From contig CAYHPY010000001.1 in assembly GCA_964358485.1 (NCBI GenBank), positions 62,001 to 126,000 on the forward strand: a DNA stretch of 64,000 nucleotides, given 5' to 3'. The notes beneath the pieces were generated by a model, which did not search any database, was not told where the DNA came from, and worked only from the letters and a program-made list of their open reading frames with translations. This document shows, in pieces, positions 50,290 to 57,925 of the stretch. The position numbers were made by a program, and so were the translations under genes. Origin of the DNA: CAYHPY01 sp964358485. GTDB taxonomy: Bacteria > Elusimicrobiota > Elusimicrobia > UBA1565 > UBA9628. Positions within the stretch are counted from its first letter, which is position 1. Each line of letters opens with the position of its first letter.

Positions 50290-51392
50290 AATGTTTGTGG
50301 CCTCAATGAATAGCTCGTGCTCCGCCCCCCCGCCGCCTCCTTAACCAGTATCCCATGCCCAATCAACCCCACAATATCCCGCTGCGCCGTATCGTGCGAA
50401 CATTTCATCAGCAACGCCCACTTCGTCGTCGTCAGCTTCCCCTTGAACTCCCCATCCAACAGCCTATTCAGCATCCCCCGCTGCCTCTCGTTAAGCGAGA
50501 GATGGGCGCAAGTCTTCCAGAACGCCTCCTTCTCCAGGGCGGCCTTTAAAGACGCCTGCGCCCCCAAAATGGCGCGGTCCAGGCAAGCCAAAAACCAAAG
50601 CATCCAGTCGGTGATGTCGAGGGTTCCCTTCCCGGTGGCTTCAAGGATCGCGTAGTAGGCCTTGCGCTCCAGCTGGATTTGCGCCGACATGCTGTAGCAG
50701 CGCCGGGCTCTGTTCTCCGACCGGGCCAGCGCCCAGTCCGCGATGGCGCGGGCGACCCGGCCGTTGCCGTCGTCGAAGGGGTGGATGTTCACGAACCATA
50801 GGTGCGCCTGCGCGGCCCGGAGCAGGGGGTCGAGGTCGCCGGGCCGGTTGGCCCATTGGAAGAAGGCGCTCATTTCCGATTCCAGGCGCTCCGCCGCCGG
50901 CGCCTCGTAGTGGACTTTTTCAAGCCCGATGGCGCCGGACACCACCTGCATGGGGCCCGCGGCGTCGTCGCGCCAGCGGCCGACTTGCACGCGCTGCGGG
51001 GCGATGGGAAACAGCGACCGGTGCCAGTCCAGCAGGCGCTCCTGGGTCAGGGGTTGGGAATAGTTCCGCGTGGCTTCCAGCGTCATGTCCACCACGCCCT
51101 CCACGCGGCGGTCCGCGGGTGTGAGGCCCGCGATGTCTAGCCCCAAGCGGCGGGCGATGGAAGAGCGCACTTGGTCCGGGTTAAGGAACTCGCCCTCGAT
51201 CTCGCTGGATTTGACGACGTCCTGGGTGAACGCTTTTAGGACGGCCTCGTTCTGCTGCGAGAAGCCGAGGCTTTCCAGCGAGCCGATGAGCTGTCCTTGC
51301 CTTAGGCGCGCGGCCGCCAGGGGCTGGACCAGGGCTTCCTGGCGCCAGTGGAAATTGGGCCAGTCATCGTGTTCGTGGATGTATTTGGTCAT
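50286..51392 (-). CDS. Fic-domain protein with inhibitory motif and C-terminal winged helix
   Basis: The 368-residue protein has a DUF4172-like N-terminus with the inhibitory motif S62-S-E-I-E66-G67. The Fic core has H204-P-F-D-D-G-N-G-R-V-A-R, complete for AMP transfer. A C-terminal domain (about 300-368) with Q-R-G-M-L-N-R-L-L-D-G and T-A-Q-R-D-I-V looks like a winged helix-turn-helix. Fic enzymes attach AMP to protein targets, and the inhibitory helix within the same chain keeps it off by default. It is the first gene of an operon with the helicase fusion. The winged helix could bind the repeated TGCGTA sites in its own promoter. Confidence 0.9.
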   Translation of the reverse strand: MTKYIHEHDDWPNFHWRQEALVQPLAAARLRQGQLIGSLESLGFSQQNEAVLKAFTQDVVKSSEIEGEFLNPDQVRSSIARRLGLDIAGLTPADRRVEGVVDMTLEATRNYSQPLTQERLLDWHRSLFPIAPQRVQVGRWRDDAAGPMQVVSGAIGLEKVHYEAPAAERLESEMSAFFQWANRPGDLDPLLRAAQAHLWFVNIHPFDDGNGRVARAIADWALARSENRARRCYSMSAQIQLERKAYYAILEATGKGTLDITDWMLWFLACLDRAILGAQASLKAALEKEAFWKTCAHLSLNERQRGMLNRLLDGEFKGKLTTTKWALLMKCSHDTAQRDIVGLIGHGILVKEAAGGRSTSYSLRPQTL

Positions 51393-51393
51393 A

Positions 51394-51441
51394 ATACGCA
51401 GACTGTGCGTATATTATAATGCGTAAAGTTAATAATTTCAA
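51394..51441 (-). promoter_or_regulatory. Fic operon promoter with TGCGTA inverted repeats
   Basis: TTGAAA (51436-51441), 17 bp, TATAAT (51413-51418), 20 nt to ATG 51392. The inverted repeat ATACGCA-5 nt-TGCGTAT (51394-51412) covers the likely transcription start. Further TGCGTAA (51420), ATACGC (51448) and CTACGCA (51482) copies lie upstream, a cluster that suggests a dedicated repressor. Confidence 0.65.
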
Positions 51442-51498
51442 GTCTTTATACGCTAAATGTTCGTAGAATAAGCGAATTAATCTACGCATGGTGGCTAC

Positions 51499-51553
51499 TT
51501 GACGAAATCCCGCCGACCTGCTAAACTTGTTGTGTATAACTAACAACTGTTAG
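51499..51553 (+). promoter_or_regulatory. Promoter and operator of the MNT-HEPN pair
   Basis: TTGACG (51499-51504), 17 bp, TAAACT (51522-51527), then a perfect palindrome CTAACA-AC-TGTTAG (51540-51553) two bases before ATG 51556. A repressor at the palindrome would block transcription or translation. The product next door has a winged-helix domain that could bind it. Confidence 0.65.
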
Positions 51554-51555
51554 GT

Positions 51556-52185
51556 ATGACTAACGATATCCCCAGCGGCCCATCGCTTCCCCAAGAAGAC
51601 GCCCAAACGCGCGTCCTGAGATTCCTTTGGCGCAGCCGGAGCGAATGGAGCGGCCGGGAGGTCGCCCGCAAGGTGGGCTTGAGCGCGCCCGCCTGCCACG
51701 CGGCCCTCAAGAAGCTCGACGCCAGGGGGCTGGTTCTTTTCAGGCGCGTCTCGAACGTGCATCTATACCAGATTAACCCCGAGAACTATCTGGTCCAGAA
51801 GATCTTCGCGCGCCAATTCGAGGCCGAGGCGGCCATGCCCAAGGAGGTCGCCGCCCTGGTGGTGAAGTCCCTGGTCGATTCCCCCAAGACCGCCATCCAG
51901 GCCATCGTGCTTTTCGGCAGTATGGCGCGGGGCACGGGGCGCATCGGCAGCGACCTGGACCTCCTGGTTGTCCTTGCGGAGAAGGAAGGCGCCACGGCTC
52001 TGGAGCCGCGAATTGAGCGGCTAAGGGAACTGCTGTTCAAGCGCTTCAGCGTCCCTTTGTCGCCCTACATCCAAACCTTGTCCGAACTGAGGGAAAAGCA
52101 CCAACAAAAGCTGCCGTTGATCGGAGAGATTCTTAAAGACGGACGGACCATTTACGGCCAAGAAATCAAGGAGTTGCTGCCATGA
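51556..52185 (+). CDS. MNT-type nucleotidyltransferase antitoxin with N-terminal winged helix
   Basis: The 209-residue protein has an N-terminal wHTH (about 15-75; S-G-R-E-V-A-R-K-V-G-L-S) and a minimal nucleotidyltransferase domain with F-G-S-M-A-R-G-T-G-R-I-G-S-D-L-D-L-L (about 120-137; Gly121-Ser122, Asp133, Asp135). In HEPN/MNT modules the MNT enzyme adds AMP to the HEPN toxin to silence it. The fused wHTH suggests that it also represses its own promoter. It overlaps the HEPN gene by 4 bp. Confidence 0.87.
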   Translation: MTNDIPSGPSLPQEDAQTRVLRFLWRSRSEWSGREVARKVGLSAPACHAALKKLDARGLVLFRRVSNVHLYQINPENYLVQKIFARQFEAEAAMPKEVAALVVKSLVDSPKTAIQAIVLFGSMARGTGRIGSDLDLLVVLAEKEGATALEPRIERLRELLFKRFSVPLSPYIQTLSELREKHQQKLPLIGEILKDGRTIYGQEIKELLP

Positions 52186-52589
52186 CCCCGAAGAAGCTCA
52201 AGACGCGCTCGGTGTCGCGTGAGCGCCATTCGACCTATCTCAAGAAGGCGATGGAGTTCCTGCGGGCCGCGGAGTCGTCGATGAAAATAGGCGATTGGGA
52301 CGCCGTGGGACTCAACGCGGTCCACTCGGCGATCTCCGCCGCGGACGCGGTTCTGGTCTATTACGGCGGCGTTCGCTCTGCCGGCGATTCCCATCATGAC
52401 GTGGCCGGCCTTTTGCGCCAGCACATCAAGGATGACCAGCTCGGTTCTAAAATACAGACGCTCTCCAAGGTGCTTGGCTATAAAAACTTGGCCGCCTATG
52501 AGGATCGGGAAGTCACGGAGGCCGAGGGCCGGGACGCGGAGAAGCTGGCGCGGCGGTTTTTGGATTGGGCTCAGTCGCGCTTGGCGTGA
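52182..52589 (+). CDS. HEPN-domain protein (putative RNase toxin)
   Basis: The 135-residue all-helical protein has A-V-H-S-A-I-S-A-A-D-A (about 46-56) and R65-S-A-G-D-S-H71-H72, which fits the R-x4-6-H catalytic motif of HEPN ribonucleases. It is paired with the MNT gene, as in HepT/MntA toxin-antitoxin systems. Length is normal. The toxin is second in the operon, which is the usual order for co-translated modules where the partner is made first. Confidence 0.85.
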   Translation: MTPKKLKTRSVSRERHSTYLKKAMEFLRAAESSMKIGDWDAVGLNAVHSAISAADAVLVYYGGVRSAGDSHHDVAGLLRQHIKDDQLGSKIQTLSKVLGYKNLAAYEDREVTEAEGRDAEKLARRFLDWAQSRLA

Positions 52590-52672
52590 GCCCTGGGGCT
52601 TCTCCTCCGGGCGGCATCTTTCCCGATGACCGGCAGTTGACGGTTATTTATCGTGGGCTTAATTGCGAGTTG

Positions 52673-52706
52673 GCTATTTAACTTTAGTGATCTAAAGTTA
52701 AATAGC
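52673..52706. repeat. Perfect 14-bp inverted repeat in the 294-nt gap 52590-52883
   Basis: GCTATTTAACTTTA, 6-nt loop, and its exact reverse complement. It follows the HEPN gene and may end its transcript or be an operator. The rest of the gap (52710-52860) is AT-richer and holds no gene I can support. CATAAT at 52863-52868 may be the -10 of the FecR gene. Confidence 0.6.
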
Positions 52707-52883
52707 GGGAATGGCCTTAAAGAAGGCGATTTATTAATTCCATATTGGGTCTCAAAATGGAGTTATTGATTCCAAATTGACATTATCCCCGGCAAACCCA
52801 CCTGGGCTCGGCCCCCCTCTCCCGCGGCCCTTTCCCGAAATACTCCAGTAATCATTAAGGATCATAATGAATAGCCTCCTCCC

Positions 52884-55040
52884 ATGGTTATTCATTTCCT
52901 GGCCCTTATAACCCTCCTAGCCCTCCCCGGGGCCGCGCAGGACTTGTCCCCGCTCCCCGAACCCGCGCCCCGCCAGACGCCCGCCTCCCAAACCGCCGCC
53001 CCGGAACTGGTTTTGGAAGTCATTTCCGTCGAGGGTTTCGTGGAACTGCGGCGCGTGGGGGAGACCGAGTGGAGCGAACTCGTGGAGTTTCCCATCGAGC
53101 TCAATGACCGGGACCGCATCCACACCTACAACGACGCGCGCGTTCGCCTGCGCCTCGACGACGGCACCGAGCTGACCTTGGGGCCCTACGCCATCTTCTC
53201 GGCCGACCGCAAGCGGAGCGATCTGACGGTTTTCGCCCTGGGGCGGGGGCGGTTGGAGGCCAAGGTTTCCCCGGGGGGCGGGCGGCGCAAGCGGCGGTTG
53301 GAGATCCGCACGCCGGCGGCCTCGGCTTGGACGGTGGAGGGGGAGTTGACGGTGGATCACACCTCCGAGGGGCGGACCATCGTGTCCGTGCGCGGGGGGG
53401 AAGCCGAGGTCCGGCCCAAGAGCGGTCAGCCGCGGGGGCTGATTTCCGGGGAGGAAGTGGAGATCGTGGATGGGTCGGCGGGCAAATCCCGCGAGGCGGG
53501 GGAGCGTCCGGCGCCCAAGCCGCCGCGGCGGAAGGTGGAGGTGGTGGAGGACCGTCCGGAGCGGGCGAAGGCTTGGGCCGCGCCGCCCAAGGCGGGAATG
53601 CCGGATCGGGTTCGAAGCCGGGCCCGGCGGGAAGTGGAGCGGGAGTTGGGGCTTTTTATGGCGCGGGAGGCGGTGGAGGCTTCCGCGGCCATGACGGCCA
53701 AGCACCCGGTTTACGCCGAAGGCAAGGTTCTCATGGACGCCTTCGGGCGCAGGGCGCGGGTGGAGGAGTATGTCTCCCGGCCGGATTCGACCTCTTTTAA
53801 GCTGATCACGCTCAACCAGCGGGCCGGGCGAAACGATTGGGCCGTCTTCGAGGTCACGGCCAACGCCGGGCTACCGGAGAATTTGGCCGACGCGGGAAAT
53901 CTTTGGTTTCAGCGGGGCGGGGCCAAGCCGGGCTTTTACGCGGTGCGCGAGCGGTGGACGGTCTCTAATGGACGGGATTCGGTGGTGCGGGTCATGGTGG
54001 ACGGGGATTCCTTGGCGGTGGACATTCCCGTGCGGCCGGTCTATGATCCGGTCACGGGCCAATATGAGTCCCAAATCGTCTCCCCGGCTTACCAGACCGT
54101 GTTCGGCAACTCGTATGAGTTCATCAACGGCGAGGCGGCCGCCATCGACCGGATATGGAGCGAGACGGGAGCGGCGGCCTTCCGGCCCCTCAACAACGGG
54201 GTGGTCTCGGGCTCTTTGGTGGGGGGCATGGCTTGGCACGCCCAGCCGATCCAGGTGGACGTGCGGGACGCCGCGGTACCGGCCACGCGCCTGGCCACCT
54301 ACTGGGAAAACGCTTTCTTAAGCACGGACCCGACCGACGCCACCGGCAACGCCACGGGGCGGACCTTGATCGAGGCTTTCGATTATCCGGCCTCCTTCCG
54401 GGGGGAATTCCGGGAGCGGCGCTTCTACATCGACTTCCGCGACACCAACGGCAACGGCATCCAGGACTTCCCCGAGATCACTCAGGCGGGGGCCGGCTGT
54501 TTCTACGGCAACTGCGCGGTGGCCAACGTTTTTTACGATCGCTCCAACCGGCTCAACGGGACGGCGCTGGTGGCCCTGCCGGGCTCGGGTTGTCAGGGGA
54601 CGACGGCGGCCTGCGGGACCAATGACGGAGACACCGTGTTTTTCTCCGATACCAACGGCAATGGGGCCTTGAACGCCGGGGAGGCGTCCTTGGTGGGGCC
54701 GCGGACCACTTTCGACGCGGCCTTGCTGGCTTTCGCGGCGGCCTCGCCGCGGGCCTGGACGGAGAACCGGCAGTTGCTGGGGACCGACTCCGGGGAGGTG
54801 CTCGACACCGGCGGGGAGTTCTCCAGCCCCGTCACGGGGGAGTCGGTCGGGGCTTTGGACCAGGTTTCGGGGCTCTTCGAGCGCTTTGCCTACCAGCGGA
54901 CCTTGACCAGCTCGGAATTCTCCGGGCGGTCCATCGATTTGGTGCTGACGCCGGTCATTTATCTTAAATCCGGCCTGCTGGACCCGAAGGCGGTGCACGG
55001 CGAGGCGCCCGCCCCGGGCGGGGGGCCGATTTCGCCCTAA
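52884..55040 (+). CDS. FecR-domain exported protein
   Basis: The 718-residue protein has a signal peptide (about 1-18). A FecR domain (about 45-200) follows, with strands such as V-E-G-F-V-E-L-R-R, N-D-A-R-V-R-L-R-L-D-D-G-T-E-L and V-S-V-R-G-G-E-A-E-V. A charged linker and a large C-terminal region of unknown fold come next. The latter has two D-T-N-G-N-G motifs near 523 and 589, resembling dockerin/EF-hand calcium loops, and cysteine pairs. FecR domains sense or bind at the envelope. The beta-barrel gene follows 4 nt later, so the pair may form a surface complex. Confidence 0.82.
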   Translation: MVIHFLALITLLALPGAAQDLSPLPEPAPRQTPASQTAAPELVLEVISVEGFVELRRVGETEWSELVEFPIELNDRDRIHTYNDARVRLRLDDGTELTLGPYAIFSADRKRSDLTVFALGRGRLEAKVSPGGGRRKRRLEIRTPAASAWTVEGELTVDHTSEGRTIVSVRGGEAEVRPKSGQPRGLISGEEVEIVDGSAGKSREAGERPAPKPPRRKVEVVEDRPERAKAWAAPPKAGMPDRVRSRARREVERELGLFMAREAVEASAAMTAKHPVYAEGKVLMDAFGRRARVEEYVSRPDSTSFKLITLNQRAGRNDWAVFEVTANAGLPENLADAGNLWFQRGGAKPGFYAVRERWTVSNGRDSVVRVMVDGDSLAVDIPVRPVYDPVTGQYESQIVSPAYQTVFGNSYEFINGEAAAIDRIWSETGAAAFRPLNNGVVSGSLVGGMAWHAQPIQVDVRDAAVPATRLATYWENAFLSTDPTDATGNATGRTLIEAFDYPASFRGEFRERRFYIDFRDTNGNGIQDFPEITQAGAGCFYGNCAVANVFYDRSNRLNGTALVALPGSGCQGTTAACGTNDGDTVFFSDTNGNGALNAGEASLVGPRTTFDAALLAFAAASPRAWTENRQLLGTDSGEVLDTGGEFSSPVTGESVGALDQVSGLFERFAYQRTLTSSEFSGRSIDLVLTPVIYLKSGLLDPKAVHGEAPAPGGGPISP

Positions 55041-55044
55041 GCGC

Positions 55045-56244
55045 ATGAGACTCTTGCCCGCCTTGCTTGCGCTTCTGGCCCCCGCCGCGGTTACGGCGGC
55101 CGAGGTGCTTCCCGTGCTCCGGCTGGATTTTTACGGCGGACAGTTTTTCTTCGAGCGCCAAGCCCCGTCGATCTCGGCCAGCGGGGATTGGTTGTTTTCG
55201 CCGGCGCTGCGTTTTTCCGACGGGGATCTGTTGATCCCGAGCGTGTCCGGCTCCTACCGGCGCAGCCGCGACATCCATGAGTACCTGGGCGGGGGATTTA
55301 TCACCGACGAGACCCTAAACAACACCGCGGCGCTCAAATGGGTCCACTATTTGGACGAGGCCTATGCGGTCAAGCCCGCCTTTTCCTACAAGAACGAACT
55401 GGTCTCGGAAACGGCCGATGAGAAGCTGGGCAACGGGCTTTTCGATCACCATAAGATCTCGGGCGGGCTGGAGATCGAGCGGCAGGGTGAATTTCTGCGC
55501 TCCATGCGCCACGCGTTCCACGCCTTCGGGGTGCGCTACTACAACTTCAAGGCTTTGACGGCGGGGCAATTCGGGACGGAGGTGCAGTCCGGGGAGAATG
55601 TCCTGGATTTCAACTCCTTCGACTATACCTGCGCGGCCCAGCTTGTGCCCTGGGAGAAGACGACGGTCAATGTCACCGGGACGGGGTCCTACCGGGAGTT
55701 TCTGGACCAGAAGATCGTGACCCGGGCGGGGACCTATTCCGAGGCCAACCGGAAGGACCTTTTTGCGGCCTTCTCGGCGGGCGTGGAGCGGCTTCTGCCG
55801 GGGCTGGGCTCGGGGTGGTATTCCTTCGAGCCTTCCGGGGGCTTTACGGTGGGTTGGGATCAGCTGGGTTCCAACCAGGACCATTACGACGCCCCGCGCC
55901 TGCGCTACGATGCCGATTTTTACGATTACAAGGAAGTTCAGGTGGGGCTATTTCTCAAGGCGCTGATCGGGGGCAAGCTCACCGTGTCGGGGCAGTACGA
56001 CTACACCCGGCGGTTTTACAAAACGCGCGCCGCGCGCAACACCGAGGGGGTGGAAATGGCCGACCGCGCCTTCAACAACACGCATGTCTTCACCTACGAG
56101 TTCTCGCGGCCCATCGCCCGGGGCTTTTCCATCAAGGCGCGGGGCGGCTACCGGGTGGAGTCCTCCAACGACAAATACGAGCGGACCTACCGCTCCAACT
56201 TCCACGCCGCCCACTACTTCCTCGGCGCCGGCTGGGCCTACTGA
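55045..56244 (+). CDS. Outer-membrane beta-barrel protein
   Basis: The 399-residue protein has a signal peptide (about 1-19). Its mature chain consists of alternating-pattern beta strands rich in Tyr, Phe and Trp, ending in F-L-G-A-G-W-A-Y, a typical barrel C-terminal strand with aromatic last residue. No porin subfamily is recognised. It follows the FecR protein after 4 nt. A REP pair (56249-56313) lies 5 nt past its stop. Confidence 0.83.
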   Translation: MRLLPALLALLAPAAVTAAEVLPVLRLDFYGGQFFFERQAPSISASGDWLFSPALRFSDGDLLIPSVSGSYRRSRDIHEYLGGGFITDETLNNTAALKWVHYLDEAYAVKPAFSYKNELVSETADEKLGNGLFDHHKISGGLEIERQGEFLRSMRHAFHAFGVRYYNFKALTAGQFGTEVQSGENVLDFNSFDYTCAAQLVPWEKTTVNVTGTGSYREFLDQKIVTRAGTYSEANRKDLFAAFSAGVERLLPGLGSGWYSFEPSGGFTVGWDQLGSNQDHYDAPRLRYDADFYDYKEVQVGLFLKALIGGKLTVSGQYDYTRRFYKTRAARNTEGVEMADRAFNNTHVFTYEFSRPIARGFSIKARGGYRVESSNDKYERTYRSNFHAAHYFLGAGWAY

Positions 56245-56248
56245 TATT

Positions 56249-56313
56249 GGTGCCAGGTATCCACTTTCTTAACATTCTTCCGGGGAAAGTTTAGAAAGTG
56301 GATACCTGGCACC
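56249..56313. repeat. REPIN: inverted pair of family A REPs
   Basis: Two 25-nt arms (56249-56273 and 56289-56313) match the RAYT-flanking REP in opposite directions, with one mismatch near the inner end and a 15-nt spacer. It lies between a barrel gene and a convergent zinc-ribbon gene, and may also serve as a terminator. Confidence 0.88.
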
Positions 56314-56317
56314 GAAA

Positions 56318-57241
56318 TTAGAACTTGCGGCGGTGGCGGCGGACGATCATCAGCGCCGAGGCGGCCGCGAGGCCGGCCAGGAGCAGGACCGCGAAGATTT
56401 TGGCGGGACCCTTGATGGCGGGGGCGAAGGGCAGGGGATGTTCGAGCACGCGGAAGGAGGCGAGGGTGTAGGAGAAGTCGCCCTCCAAAACGGGGAAATC
56501 CGCCAAATCGGCGATGCAGGTGATCAGGTAGCCCCGCTCCAGTCCCGGGACGATGATCGAGATGACCTTGAGGTCGTGGACCTTGGTGGTCTCGGGCGTG
56601 ATGAGGATTTTGGTCGTCCCCGAAAGGATGGTTTTGTAGACCGCCGGAATGACGACGACGGTTTTCTGCCCCGTGCCCGTCACCCGTAGGGCCTTGAGCC
56701 GGTCGATTTCGATGATTTGGGCGCTCTGGCGGGAGTAGCCCTCGAACACGCCTTTGAGTTCGGACTCCACGATCTTCGCGGCCCGGTCCTTGAGCCGATC
56801 GGTCATCGGGGGAACCGGGGTTTCGGTGACCACCACGTTGAGCACGGGGGGCATCCGGCCCTCCGGGGCGGATTTGAGCATGGAGAAAGCGTCGACAAAC
56901 CGGCCTTTTTTATTTCCGGGGAAGGAGTGGTTCCAGCCGGGGGCCGGGGAAATGGCGAAGCCATAGGCCTGGTTTTTATGAGCTTCGTCGGGGATCGGTA
57001 GGCCCCGCCGCGGCGTGAAGAGCCAGAGCCCGAGGCTGACCGCCGAGACTAAGACCAGAATCCAGCCCCAAGGCCGGCTTTTGCGATCGAGCGGGCCGGT
57101 GGCCTGGGTGGAGGACGGAGCCGCGTAGCCGCCGTACTCGCGTTTGGCTTGGACCTCTTTCCAATGGGAGAAATTGATCTGACAGCCCGCGCAATCCTTG
57201 GCCTTGTCCGGCTGTTTAAGTCCGCAATTGGGGCATTCCAT
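56318..57241 (-). CDS. Membrane protein with N-terminal zinc ribbon
   Basis: The 307-residue protein starts M-E-C-P-N-C-G-L-K-Q-P and A-K-D-C-A-G-C-Q, a four-cysteine zinc ribbon. A linker, one membrane helix (about 60-77), an extracytoplasmic domain (about 90-265), and a second helix (about 278-298) before a basic tail complete it. The outer domain has no clear family; its Y-G-F-A-I-S-P-A-P-G-W-N pattern resembles the lipoprotein family at 62499 only in general style. A TATAAT 11 nt upstream (57253-57258) fixes the start. Function unknown. Confidence 0.75.
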   Translation of the reverse strand: MECPNCGLKQPDKAKDCAGCQINFSHWKEVQAKREYGGYAAPSSTQATGPLDRKSRPWGWILVLVSAVSLGLWLFTPRRGLPIPDEAHKNQAYGFAISPAPGWNHSFPGNKKGRFVDAFSMLKSAPEGRMPPVLNVVVTETPVPPMTDRLKDRAAKIVESELKGVFEGYSRQSAQIIEIDRLKALRVTGTGQKTVVVIPAVYKTILSGTTKILITPETTKVHDLKVISIIVPGLERGYLITCIADLADFPVLEGDFSYTLASFRVLEHPLPFAPAIKGPAKIFAVLLLAGLAAASALMIVRRHRRKF

Positions 57242-57252
57242 GCGTGCGGCCT

Positions 57253-57258
57253 ATTATA
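57253..57258 (-). promoter_or_regulatory. -10 box TATAAT of the zinc-ribbon gene, overlapping an upstream stop
   Basis: The hexamer ends 11 nt before ATG 57241 and includes the TAA stop (57254-57256) of the NAD(P)-binding protein gene. Confidence 0.5.
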
Positions 57259-57925
57259 ACTGATCCCCGGCCGCCAAAGAGGCGATCTCAGCGGACGGCC
57301 AGATCCGGGTCCCTCGCTCGCCGCGCTTGGAAATGAGGACCAGGGCATGCCCCACGGCGCGGGCGGGGATCGGTTTGAGCCCCGCCAGAGGGCCCATCAG
57401 TAGGAAGGACAGCTTTCCCAGGAGCGAGAGCGCGGCCGCCTCCAAGGGGCGGCGTTCCGTGCGTTCGCCCAACAGAAGTCCCGGCCGAAGAATCTGCACG
57501 CTTTCGAAGCCCAGGCCCGACACGGCCGCCTCGATTTCGCCTTTGACGCGGGGGTAGAGAAACGGCGAGGACGCGTCGGCCCCCTGGGAGCTGACCAGGT
57601 AAAAGTTTCGCGCCCCTGAGGCGCGGCCGGCCCGGGCGGCCGCCAGGACATAGTCGAAATCCACCCGCCGGAAGGCCTCGGCGCTGCCCGCCTTTTTGCG
57701 GGTGGTGCCCAGACAGCAGAAGACGTCGTCGGCCGCGGGCAGGGGGCGCTCGGCCAAGCGCTCGAAATCAACGGGTTCGAAAGCGAGCTTCGGCGCGGCG
57801 GGAAGGGGGGAGCGTCCGGCCGCGATGACTTGGGCGAAGTCCGGGTCCTCCAGCAGGAACTTGACGCACCAACTCCCGACCAAACCGGTGGCGCCCAGGA
57901 CCAGCGCCCGGCGTCCCGGGTTCAA
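57254..57925 (-). CDS. NAD(P)-binding oxidoreductase-like protein (HTATIP2/atypical SDR)
   Basis: The 223-residue protein has the Rossmann motif L-G-A-T-G-L-V-G-S-W (about 10-19), V-F-C-C-L-G-T-T-R, V-D-F-D-Y-V, Y-L-V-S-S-Q-G-A and Y-x-x-x-K (Y-P-R-V-K-G), the pattern of atypical short-chain dehydrogenases such as HTATIP2-like proteins. Substrate unknown. The start TTG 57925 overlaps the kinase stop (TTGA), so it is translated with the kinase gene. Confidence 0.82.
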   Translation of the reverse strand: MNPGRRALVLGATGLVGSWCVKFLLEDPDFAQVIAAGRSPLPAAPKLAFEPVDFERLAERPLPAADDVFCCLGTTRKKAGSAEAFRRVDFDYVLAAARAGRASGARNFYLVSSQGADASSPFLYPRVKGEIEAAVSGLGFESVQILRPGLLLGERTERRPLEAAALSLLGKLSFLLMGPLAGLKPIPARAVGHALVLISKRGERGTRIWPSAEIASLAAGDQL

